A stretch of DNA of 19,708 nucleotides from an uncultured Prevotella sp. Its GTDB lineage: Bacteria; Bacteroidota; Bacteroidia; Bacteroidales; Bacteroidaceae. The stretch is from positions 1 to 19,708 of the forward strand of contig USHW01000040.1 in NCBI GenBank assembly GCA_900554545.1. The letters run 5' to 3'. Shown here in pieces: positions 5,461-12,588 of this stretch. Every line of letters starts with the position of its first letter. The stretch's first letter is position 1. The notes below the pieces were generated by a model. The model searched no databases and was not told the origin of the DNA. It was given only the letters and a program-made list of their open reading frames with translations. A program made the translations under genes and the position numbers.

Positions 5461-8027
5461 AACACCTTATTATAATAATGCTTTCCGCCCTGCTTCCGTG
5501 CGCATACGCCATGGCGCAAGGCGATAAAACGATGTTCACCGGAACTGTAACAAACGGCGAGGGGAAGGCCGTGGGCAACGTCACGTGCAAGCTGCTCGAC
5601 GGCAAGGACTCGCTGCTGGCTTACGCACTGACAAAGAGTGACGGTACGTACAGGCTGGAGTCCGTGCCCGAAGGACGGCTAATAGAGTTCGCATTCCTCG
5701 GCTACGAGACGCTGCGCACGCCCCTGCAAGAGGGCAGGACGCGGTATGACGCACGGTTGGAACGCACCGCCGTGGAGCTTGAAAACGTCACCGTGACCGC
5801 CGACCCGATAACGCGGCGCAAGGATACGCTGCTCTATAACGTGGACGCTTTCCGCCAACAGCAAGACCGGAGCATAGAAGACGTGCTGAAGCGGATGCCC
5901 GGCATAGAGGTGAGCGACGACGGACAGATAAGCTATCAGGGCAAAGCCATAAACAAGGTGAACATCGAGGGGCTTGACCTTATGGGCGCACAATACAACC
6001 AAGCCACGCAAAACATGCCGGCGGAGGCCGTGGCGCAGGTGCAGATTATGGAGCGCAACCAGCCCATAAAGGCTCTCGAAGGCCGCGTGAACAACGACCG
6101 CGCCACGCTCAACCTGAAGCTGAAGAAGGGCTACAAGGCACGCCCCTTCGGAGAAGTGGAGGGCGGAATAGGCGGCAGTCCCACGGCATGGGACAACCAC
6201 CTGACGGCCATCAACATAAACAAGAAGAACCAACTGCTGCTCACGGGGCGGATGAACAACTGCGGAATGAGCCTCGAAGGCATGACGCGCAGCATGGACT
6301 ACTACACCGGAATGTACGCCATGGAGCCGCTGCCACAGCCGTTCCTTTATTCGCCTACGGCGCAGACACCGCCCGTGTCGCAGCTGTATTACCTTAGGAA
6401 CAAGTCATATTACGCCGGACTGAACTACCTGCACGCCTTCACCCAGGAACAAACGCTGCGCCTGAACGTGCTTTACTACCGCGACCACAGCCTTGACCGA
6501 GACAGCACTTTCAACCGATATACAACGGGAGAAGACACCGTCGCCATATTCGAAAACAACGACATAAGCGACAAACAGGAACTTGTGAAGGGGGCATTGC
6601 GCTATGAGCTGAACTCCAAAAGGCTGTACCTCACGGAAGAAGTGCAGGCCATGCTCGGCATAGGCAACGCCCTGAACCGGGGCGGAAGCAACCTCGGCGC
6701 ATTATATGAGAGCGTAAGGCGCAGGCAGTATGACGTGCAGAACGTGCTTGAAGCCACCGTAAACACCAACACGCTGCTGTTCGACGTGTCGTCAATCGTC
6801 CGCTTTTACGGCTCGAGGGAGCGGCTCGGCGTGACCTTCGACGACGGCAACGGCGGCGCGGATTACGCCGTAAGGCTGCGCAACCTGTTCACGCGCAACC
6901 GCATAGGCACCAACTTCGGCCTCTTGGGAGGCAGCCTGAGCCTTGGCTATATCATGGAATACAAACACAATTCGGCCAGCGGCGGCGGAGCAGAAGGCAA
7001 GTGGCTGAGCAGCTATTGGCTGCATACCTTGGAGCCGCAATACGAACTCAACCTGCCCGACGGCACGCTGACGCTTACCCTGCCGCTTGAATACATCTCG
7101 TATTCCAGCCCCCGGCGCGGCGTAAAAACGCGCAAAGTGATGTTCTCGCCGATGCTTGACATCGACTACAGGCTCGGCACAATGGCGACAATCGACCTGA
7201 ACATAGGCATAAACCGCAACGCCGACACGCGGACAACACCCTTCGGCGACGCCATAGCCAACAACTACCGAACCGTAACCTTGGGCACTGACAGCATGTC
7301 GTTCAGCCGCACCGCCATGGCCGGAGCGCGCCTGTCGTGGCTCAACACGGCCACTATGCTGTCGTGGAACGTGTACGTTGGCTGGCAGCAGGAGAAGGCC
7401 GACCGCTATTACAGCTACCTTTACGCAGGCGACATGACCGTGATAATGCCCGTATGGCGTGACAACAGGCACACGTCATGGAGCGCGGCGGCAAATGTGA
7501 AAAAGGTGTTCCGCAGCACAAGGCTCACCCTGAAGGGCACTTGCAGCTATTCATACAACAAGGCGTTGGCCTCGCAGAACGGCACGGAAGGCTACCTGCG
7601 GTACAGCGCGGCAAGCGTGCAGGCGGGCGCATCGTTGGACAAGCTGAGCTGGATTGCGGCCAACCTCGCCTGCGCAGGCAACATTACGTGGAAACGCCGC
7701 GACGTTTTCTCGCTCTCAAACAACGTCCTGAAGAACGCATACTGCTCGCTGCGGCTCGACTTCATGCCGTCGGCCAAGCTCCGGATATATGCCGACGCAG
7801 CCGGGACAACCTGCGAGATAACCCACGGGCGTTACTCCACCGACTTCTTTGTAAACGCCGGAGCGCGCATGGAAGTGATGAAAACGCTTGCTTTCACGCT
7901 GTCGGCCGTCAACCTGCTCGACCGCAAAAGCTACGAGACATCGGCCTACCGGGGCGCAAACTACAGCTATTTCAGCGTGCCGTTGAGGGGCAGGACAGTA
8001 ATGTTCAGCGCAACGCTGAAGTTCTGA
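5454..8027 (+). CDS. outer-membrane barrel protein with carboxypeptidase-regulatory-like domain (TonB-receptor-like)
   Basis: An 857-residue protein with signal peptide (about 1-22), a carboxypeptidase-regulatory-like beta-sandwich (about 27-105), a plug-like segment (about 112-205, including SIEDVLKRMPGIEV and the KVNIEGLDLMG stretch), and a long beta-barrel region to a C-terminal Phe (ATLKF). This is the layout of TonB-dependent-receptor-like proteins in Bacteroidetes, but I see no clear TonB box and no SusD partner, so ligand and energy coupling are unknown. The start overlaps the GLPGLI gene by 7 nt in another frame, implying translational coupling and a shared function at the outer membrane. 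Its cargo could be a peptide, a metal complex or a glycan; the sequence does not say. Confidence 0.85.
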   Translation: MVKHLIIIMLSALLPCAYAMAQGDKTMFTGTVTNGEGKAVGNVTCKLLDGKDSLLAYALTKSDGTYRLESVPEGRLIEFAFLGYETLRTPLQEGRTRYDARLERTAVELENVTVTADPITRRKDTLLYNVDAFRQQQDRSIEDVLKRMPGIEVSDDGQISYQGKAINKVNIEGLDLMGAQYNQATQNMPAEAVAQVQIMERNQPIKALEGRVNNDRATLNLKLKKGYKARPFGEVEGGIGGSPTAWDNHLTAININKKNQLLLTGRMNNCGMSLEGMTRSMDYYTGMYAMEPLPQPFLYSPTAQTPPVSQLYYLRNKSYYAGLNYLHAFTQEQTLRLNVLYYRDHSLDRDSTFNRYTTGEDTVAIFENNDISDKQELVKGALRYELNSKRLYLTEEVQAMLGIGNALNRGGSNLGALYESVRRRQYDVQNVLEATVNTNTLLFDVSSIVRFYGSRERLGVTFDDGNGGADYAVRLRNLFTRNRIGTNFGLLGGSLSLGYIMEYKHNSASGGGAEGKWLSSYWLHTLEPQYELNLPDGTLTLTLPLEYISYSSPRRGVKTRKVMFSPMLDIDYRLGTMATIDLNIGINRNADTRTTPFGDAIANNYRTVTLGTDSMSFSRTAMAGARLSWLNTATMLSWNVYVGWQQEKADRYYSYLYAGDMTVIMPVWRDNRHTSWSAAANVKKVFRSTRLTLKGTCSYSYNKALASQNGTEGYLRYSAASVQAGASLDKLSWIAANLACAGNITWKRRDVFSLSNNVLKNAYCSLRLDFMPSAKLRIYADAAGTTCEITHGRYSTDFFVNAGARMEVMKTLAFTLSAVNLLDRKSYETSAYRGANYSYFSVPLRGRTVMFSATLKF

Positions 8028-8088
8028 TACGGTCGTCAAGCCAACAATAAAACAGCAAACAGAAAGACAGGCATTAGCCAGGCGCTTT

Positions 8089-8177
8089 GCAAAAGGTGGC
8101 CTTTCGCATTGTAAAAGGCCACCTTTTGCACGCCAAAAGAGCACCTTTTGCAAGGCAAAACACGGTCTTTTACAAAG
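8089..8177. repeat. class A array 2: four 15-bp dyads at 22-bp spacing
   Basis: Dyad centres are at 8098, 8120, 8142 and 8164, exactly 22 bp apart, with centre triplets TGG, CCA, GCA and CGG; the last two units have diverged flanks. Units 1 and 2 are inverted relative to each other and give a 17-bp stem (TGCAAAAGGTGGCCTTT with its complement), which could terminate the outer-membrane barrel transcript. Confidence 0.9.
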
Positions 8178-8384
8178 CGGCATTCATGCCGTTGTAAATC
8201 AAGCATATACAGACGGCCAAAACAAAAGATTGCTTTCAGATTGTAACCTTCCGTAACCCCTCTATTTGCGAGGCGTGTTTTACAAAACGTAAGAGGCTGT
8301 GGCGATTTTTAGTTAAAAATCATTTCAAAAGCCAAAAGGCGCACAAAAAAAGGCGGCAAACGTTTTTCTGTTCGGAAAAATTCC
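8178..8384. other. intergenic region: nothing recognised
   Basis: AT-rich DNA between array 2 and the carboxyltransferase promoter. It holds a small CCTC/GAGG stem near 8258-8272 and poly-A stretches near 8345. I see no open frame of coding character and no RNA family that I know. Confidence 0.4.
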
Positions 8385-8392
8385 TATTTTTG
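8362..8392 (+). promoter_or_regulatory. Bacteroidetes-type promoter for the carboxyltransferase gene
   Basis: TATTTTTG at 8385-8392 matches TAnnTTTG exactly. A T-rich stretch (GTTT at 8362-8365) sits 19 nt upstream as a weak -33 box. The start site would be near 8399, about 57 nt before the ATG. Confidence 0.6.
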
Positions 8393-8455
8393 CAGCAAGT
8401 TTAACATTATTTACGCGCGCCCCGGAAAGGCCCGTGCAACCAAAAAAATCTAATT

Positions 8456-10237
8456 ATGAAAAAGAAAATCCAATTCAGTCTCGTCTATCGCGACATGTGG
8501 CAGTCTTCAGGCAAGTTCCAACCGTTAAAAGACCAGCTCGAGCGCATCGCCCCGGCAATAATCGACATGGGGTGCTTCTCGCGCGTTGAGACCAACGGAG
8601 GAGCCTTCGAGCAGGTGAACCTGCTCGCCGGAGAAAACCCCAACGACGCGGTAAGGGCTTTCTGCAAGCCGTTCAACGAGGTGGGAATAAAGACACACAT
8701 GCTCGACAGGGGACTGAACGCGCTGCGCATGTACCCCGTGCCCGACGACGTGCGCCGGCTGATGTACCGCGTGAAGCACGCACAGGGCGTTGACATACCG
8801 CGAATATTCTGCGGACTGAACGACGTGCGCAACATCATACCCAGCATAAAATGGGCGCTCGAGGCCGGCATGACGCCGCAGGCAACGCTCTGCATCACGA
8901 CGTCGCCCATACACACGGTGGAATACTACAGCGGCATAGCCGACCAGCTGATTGAGGCCGGCGCAACCGAGATTTGCCTCAAGGACATGGCCGGCATAGG
9001 CCAGCCCGCAATGCTCGGCAAGCTGACAAAGGCCATAAAGACAAAGCATCCCGACGTAATAATACAGTATCACGGCCACTCGGGACCGGGCCTCTCAATG
9101 GCGTCGATACTCGAAGTGTGCGAGAACGGAGGCGACGTTATCGACACGGCCATCGAGCCTTTGTCATGGGGAAAGGTGCATCCGGACATCATCTCCGTGC
9201 AGAGCATGCTGAAGAACGAGGGCTTCGAGGTGGCCGAAATCAACATGAACGCATACATGCGCGCAAGGACGCTGACGCAGGAGTTCATCGACGACTGGCT
9301 GGGCTACTTCATCAACCCGGGCAACAAGCTGATGAGTTCGCTGCTGCTCGGCTGCGGACTGCCCGGCGGAATGATGGGAAGCATGATGGCCGACCTGGCC
9401 GGTGTCCACCGCTCCATCAACTCGATACTGAAGGCAAAGGGACAGCCCGAACTGTCAACCGACGACCTTCTCGTTAAGCTTTTCGACGAAGTGGCATACG
9501 TATGGCCGCGCGTAGGCTACCCACCACTCGTAACACCGTTCTCGCAGTACGTCAAGAACATAGCCCTCTTGAACCTGCTCACCATGGCTCAGGGCAAGGG
9601 ACGCTTCGTGATGATGGACGACTCGATGTGGGGAATGATACTCGGAAAGAGCGGAAAGATACCCGGCAGCATAGACCCCGAACTCATAGAGCTTGCCGGC
9701 AAGCAGGGACGCGAGTTCACCGAGGCCGACCCGCACACGCTCATACCCGACGCCCTTGACAGCTTCCGCAAGGAAATGGACGACAACGGATGGGAATACG
9801 GACAGGACGACGAGGAGCTGTTCGAGCTTGCTATGCACCCGGAGCAGTACCGCGACTACAAGAGCGGCGCGGCGAAAAAGCGCTTCCTGGCCGACCTGCA
9901 GAAGGCAAAGGACGCGAAGCTGGGCGCTACGCTGAAGCCGGAAGAGATTGCGGCGTTCAAGCATGCGAAGGCTGACGCAATCGTATCGCCGTGCAAGGGC
10001 CAGGTGTTCTTCGACTTCGAAGGCGGCAGCGAGTGCACACCGTGCCTCGAGCCGTATATCGGCCAGCACTACAAGGAGGGCGAAACGTTCTGCTACATAC
10101 ACACTCCCTGGGGCGAGTTCGAGGCCATACCGGCGGCGCTCGGCGGCAAGCTGGTCGAGATTGCGGCAAAGCAAGGCTCGCGCGTCAACCGCGGCGACGT
10201 CATCGCCTACATCGAAAGGGACTGGATTAATGCGTAA
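8456..10237 (+). CDS. pyruvate carboxylase subunit B / oxaloacetate decarboxylase alpha-type carboxyltransferase
   Basis: A 593-residue cytoplasmic protein with a carboxyltransferase TIM barrel (about 1-300), a conserved carboxylase domain (about 300-470) and a C-terminal biotinyl-like fold (about 510-593). Metal and active-site features are visible: YRD (Asp13), LKDM (Lys176, the likely carbamylated lysine, and Asp177) and HGHSG (His206, His208). Family members move carboxyl groups between biotin and pyruvate/oxaloacetate or related acids. Several sites differ from the classic sequence: RDMWQS replaces RDAHQS, and HGHSG replaces HTHDT. The C-terminal domain has PWGEFEAIP where the biotinylation motif (E/A)MKM should be, so there is no lysine to carry biotin. 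A separate biotin carrier protein is presumably used, or the reaction differs. It has its own promoter and no carboxylase subunit beside it. Confidence 0.85.
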   Translation: MKKKIQFSLVYRDMWQSSGKFQPLKDQLERIAPAIIDMGCFSRVETNGGAFEQVNLLAGENPNDAVRAFCKPFNEVGIKTHMLDRGLNALRMYPVPDDVRRLMYRVKHAQGVDIPRIFCGLNDVRNIIPSIKWALEAGMTPQATLCITTSPIHTVEYYSGIADQLIEAGATEICLKDMAGIGQPAMLGKLTKAIKTKHPDVIIQYHGHSGPGLSMASILEVCENGGDVIDTAIEPLSWGKVHPDIISVQSMLKNEGFEVAEINMNAYMRARTLTQEFIDDWLGYFINPGNKLMSSLLLGCGLPGGMMGSMMADLAGVHRSINSILKAKGQPELSTDDLLVKLFDEVAYVWPRVGYPPLVTPFSQYVKNIALLNLLTMAQGKGRFVMMDDSMWGMILGKSGKIPGSIDPELIELAGKQGREFTEADPHTLIPDALDSFRKEMDDNGWEYGQDDEELFELAMHPEQYRDYKSGAAKKRFLADLQKAKDAKLGATLKPEEIAAFKHAKADAIVSPCKGQVFFDFEGGSECTPCLEPYIGQHYKEGETFCYIHTPWGEFEAIPAALGGKLVEIAAKQGSRVNRGDVIAYIERDWINA

Positions 10238-10251
10238 AGTAAATTAAGGAA

Positions 10252-10352
10252 TAAGGAGAGAAGGAGTAAAGGAGTAAGTAGAAATGCTTGTCGGGTAAAA
10301 GCATGTTGCCTTTAAAGCAAATCTACTTACTCCTTTACTCCTTCTCTCCTTA
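10252..10352. repeat. class B octad-repeat long hairpin (31-bp perfect arms)
   Basis: 10252-10282 is the exact reverse complement of 10322-10352. The arm is built of octads GGAGAGAA, GGAGTAAA, GGAGTAAG. A 2-nt mismatch leads into a further short stem (TGCTT/AAGCA) within the 39-nt loop. It occupies most of the 136-nt gap between the carboxyltransferase and HD-domain genes, so it may limit read-through or stabilise the upstream mRNA. No separate promoter for the HD gene is evident. Confidence 0.9.
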
Positions 10353-10373
10353 CTACTGACAAAACACCTGACA

Positions 10374-10910
10374 ATGGATTATAAATTAATAATAGATAAG
10401 TATTACAAGGGCAACGGCAAGCTGAAAGACATACTGCTGCGGCACAGCAAGGCCGTGGCGCGGAAGGCGCTGGCCATAGCCGACGCCCACCCGGAGCTGC
10501 ACCTTGACCGCCAGTTCATCATCGAGGCGGCGATGGTTCACGACATCGGCATCATCAAGACCGACGCTCCCGACATACAGTGCTTCGGCGCGGAGCCGTA
10601 CATACGCCACGGGGTGCTCGGCGCGGAGATGATGAGGGCCGAGGGCTTTCCGCTCCACGCCCGGGTGTGCGAACGCCACACAGGCGCCGGGCTGTCGCTG
10701 AAGGAGATTGAGGAGCAGCACCTACCGCTGCCGCATGAAGACCTGCTGCCCGAGACCTTGGAGGAGAAAGCAATCTGCTACGCCGACAAGTTCTTCTCGA
10801 AAACAAAGCTCGACCGCGAGAAAACGCTTGAGCAGGCCGAGCGCAGCGTGGCAAAACACGGCGAGGAAGGCCTGAAGCGGTTTAGGGAAATGGAACAAAT
10901 CTTTGAATAA
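10374..10910 (+). CDS. HD-domain protein (HDIG-type putative metal-dependent phosphohydrolase)
   Basis: A 178-residue cytoplasmic protein with the HD-superfamily metal set: His24 (RHS), His56-Asp57 (VHDIG), His79 (RHG), His102 (RHTGAGLS) and Asp138 (YADKF). The order and spacing fit HDIG-type phosphohydrolases, which act on nucleotides or other phosphate esters, but the substrate cannot be read from the sequence. It follows the carboxyltransferase gene on the same strand after a long hairpin; a shared job is not obvious. Its TAA stop (10908-10910) is the outermost triplet of the next long hairpin. Confidence 0.8.
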   Translation: MDYKLIIDKYYKGNGKLKDILLRHSKAVARKALAIADAHPELHLDRQFIIEAAMVHDIGIIKTDAPDIQCFGAEPYIRHGVLGAEMMRAEGFPLHARVCERHTGAGLSLKEIEEQHLPLPHEDLLPETLEEKAICYADKFFSKTKLDREKTLEQAERSVAKHGEEGLKRFREMEQIFE

Positions 10911-11006
10911 AAGTGAGAGGGTGAGAAAGTGAGAAGGTGAGAAATGTGTTGATATTTAATCGCAACACATTTCTCACCTTCTCACTTTCTCACCCTCTCA
11001 CCTTTA
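10908..11006. repeat. class B octad-repeat long hairpin spanning two convergent stop codons
   Basis: 10908-10951 pairs with 10963-11006: 44-nt arms with a single mismatch and an 11-nt loop. The arm is four octads, GTGAGAGG, GTGAGAAA, GTGAGAAG, GTGAGAAA, then ATGTGTTG. The outermost TAA of the left arm is the stop of the HD gene and the outermost TTA of the right arm is the complement of the stop of the DUF362 gene. The element therefore fills the whole convergent gap and is probably a bidirectional terminator. Confidence 0.95.
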
Positions 11007-12152
11007 TTTCACTCTCACAACTTCGTACCGCCTGCTGCCCAGCCCTATTTTCTCGGCGTGGGCGAGGCATGACTTGTACTCGGTGTTAGGGTTGGCGTTG
11101 TCGAAGTGGTCGTGATGGTCGCAGAAGCCGGGGGCGGCCATGTGCTCGGTAAGCTGCGTGCCGGGCAGGGGCGTCTGCTTGAGACATGCGTCCACACAAG
11201 CCTGGTCGAGCGCCAAGGGGTCGGCCGAAGCGAACATGCCAAGGTCGGGAAGTATGGGCACGTCGTTGCCCGAGTGGCAATCGCACAGCGGCGAAACGTC
11301 GCATACTATGGAGACATGGAAGTGCGGACGGCCGGCCACTACGGCCTTGGTGTACTCCGCCATGCGGCAGTTAAGGTCTTTCACCGAAGCGTCGTTGGCA
11401 AACGATATGGCGTCGAAGTTGCAAGCCCCGATGCAACGTCCGCAGCCTACGCAGTTGTCCTGGTTTATCGACATCTTCCTCTTCCCAGCGTCAAAGACAA
11501 GGCCGTTGTTGGCGCATTCGGCCATGCAGCGGCGGCATCCGCGGCACGCCTCCTGGTCGATTACCGGCTTGCCGTTGCAGTGCTGCTCCTTCTTGCCTGC
11601 CCTTGAGCCGCAGCCCATGCCGATGTTCTTGATAGCTCCGCCGAAGCCGGCCATCTCGTGCCCCTTGAAATGGGTGAGCGATATGAACACGTCGGCATCC
11701 ATCACGGCGCGGCCTATCTTGGCAGCCTTGACGTATTCGCCGCCCTCTACGGGCACTTCAATGTCGTCAGTGCCCTTGAGGCCGTCGCCAATGATTACGG
11801 GACAGCCCACGGTAAGCGGCGTAAAGCCGTTCTCCCATGCGCAGTAAAGATGCTCTATGGCGTTCTTGCGGCTGCCGGGATAAAGCGTGTTGCAGTCGGT
11901 GAGGAACGGTTTTCCGCCCAGCTGCTTCACCACGTCAACCACGGCGCGGGCGTAGTTTGGCCGCAGGAAACTCATGTTGCCAAGCTCGCCGAAATGCATC
12001 TTTATGGCGACAAACTTGCCGTCCATGTCTATTTTGTCAATGCCGGCGGCCTTGATTAGCCTTTTCAGCTTGTCGGCGCGTCCCTCGTCGGGGCGGCAGC
12101 GGAAGTCGGTGAAATACACCTTCGATGTAGTTTGCGTTTCGTTCATAATCAT
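11004..12152 (-). CDS. DUF362 domain protein with two [4Fe-4S] ferredoxin motifs
   Basis: A 382-residue cytoplasmic protein. The DUF362 region (about 10-190) has the family-like stretches KMHFGELGN, TDCNTLY and LTHFKGHEMAGFGGAIKNIGMG. A bacterial ferredoxin insert follows, with two CxxCxxCxxxC sets (Cys203, 206, 209, 213 and Cys234, 237, 240, 244), each able to bind a 4Fe-4S cluster. A further part of DUF362 closes the protein. Members are usually annotated as Fe-S cluster-binding proteins of unknown electron-transfer role. The start is either ATG 12152 or a second ATG two codons in (12146). It converges with the HD gene and diverges from the LptD-like gene. Confidence 0.87.
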   Translation of the reverse strand: MIMNETQTTSKVYFTDFRCRPDEGRADKLKRLIKAAGIDKIDMDGKFVAIKMHFGELGNMSFLRPNYARAVVDVVKQLGGKPFLTDCNTLYPGSRKNAIEHLYCAWENGFTPLTVGCPVIIGDGLKGTDDIEVPVEGGEYVKAAKIGRAVMDADVFISLTHFKGHEMAGFGGAIKNIGMGCGSRAGKKEQHCNGKPVIDQEACRGCRRCMAECANNGLVFDAGKRKMSINQDNCVGCGRCIGACNFDAISFANDASVKDLNCRMAEYTKAVVAGRPHFHVSIVCDVSPLCDCHSGNDVPILPDLGMFASADPLALDQACVDACLKQTPLPGTQLTEHMAAPGFCDHHDHFDNANPNTEYKSCLAHAEKIGLGSRRYEVVRVK

Positions 12153-12206
12153 ATTGCTTGTTCGTTATGCCTTTGTATCACTGTGGGCGCAATGCCTTTC
12201 AGCGTG

Positions 12207-12214
12207 CGAAGTTA
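12207..12214 (-). promoter_or_regulatory. probable -7 box of the DUF362 gene
   Basis: On the minus strand this reads TAACTTCG, one mismatch from TAnnTTTG. It lies about 55 nt upstream of the start codon, as for the carboxyltransferase and pepT promoters. I see no good -33 element. Confidence 0.35.
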
Positions 12215-12293
12215 GTCAATTTTCCCGACATTCACCCCTACCCTGCCACGATATTGCCATTATTTGGCAGACGGATGCTGTACAGCCGCTTTG

Positions 12294-12371
12294 CGAAAGG
12301 CCGCCTTTTACCCTCCAAAAGGCCGTCAACCGCACGCCAAAAGGCCACCTTTTGCAAGGAAAAAGGCGGCA
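12294..12371. repeat. class A array 3: four dyads at 22-bp spacing, in a divergent promoter region
   Basis: Centres are at 12302, 12324, 12346 and 12368, exactly 22 bp apart, with triplets CCG, CCG, CCA and CGG. Units 2 and 4 have decayed right halves. Unit 1 can pair with unit 4 over about 10 bp. Unlike the other arrays it lies between two divergent genes, upstream of both start codons, so a pure terminator role does not explain it. The rest of this 436-nt gap (12372-12541) is GC-rich and shows nothing I recognise. Confidence 0.88.
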
Positions 12372-12565
12372 TATTGGAAACGCGCTGACTGCCAGACGGT
12401 TACCGGACAGGCGGAAAGGGCGGCAAGAAAGGGCACCTGACATGCCGCGGCACACGGACTGACGGCCCTGCAAGGAACGCCAAACGCCGACTCCCCAGCA
12501 TAAGCCAAAAAGTTAAAATAACAAGAAAAAAATGTTAGATGGCACATAATTAGGTTTTAATTCCG

Positions 12566-12573
12566 TAAATTTG
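12566..12573 (+). promoter_or_regulatory. -7 box of the LptD-like gene
   Basis: TAAATTTG is an exact TAnnTTTG match, 15 nt upstream of ATG 12589, so the leader would be very short (about 9 nt). I see no clear -33 box. This match also argues against the TTG at 12571 as a start codon, because it lies inside the promoter. Confidence 0.5.
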
Positions 12574-12588
12574 CACCCTGCATTTGCA

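Noticed and set aside
9070..10174. Minus-strand open frames opposite the carboxyltransferase gene
   Set aside because: Shadows of a strongly conserved gene; no motif or start context supports them.
10252..11006. Insertion sequence or MITE with target-site duplications
   Set aside because: The hairpins have no transposase-like terminal inverted ends, no shared end sequence between loci and no duplicated flanks that I can see.
12571..12588. TTG start for the LptD-like gene
   Set aside because: It overlaps the TAAATTTG promoter box; ATG 12589 gives a proper signal sequence.
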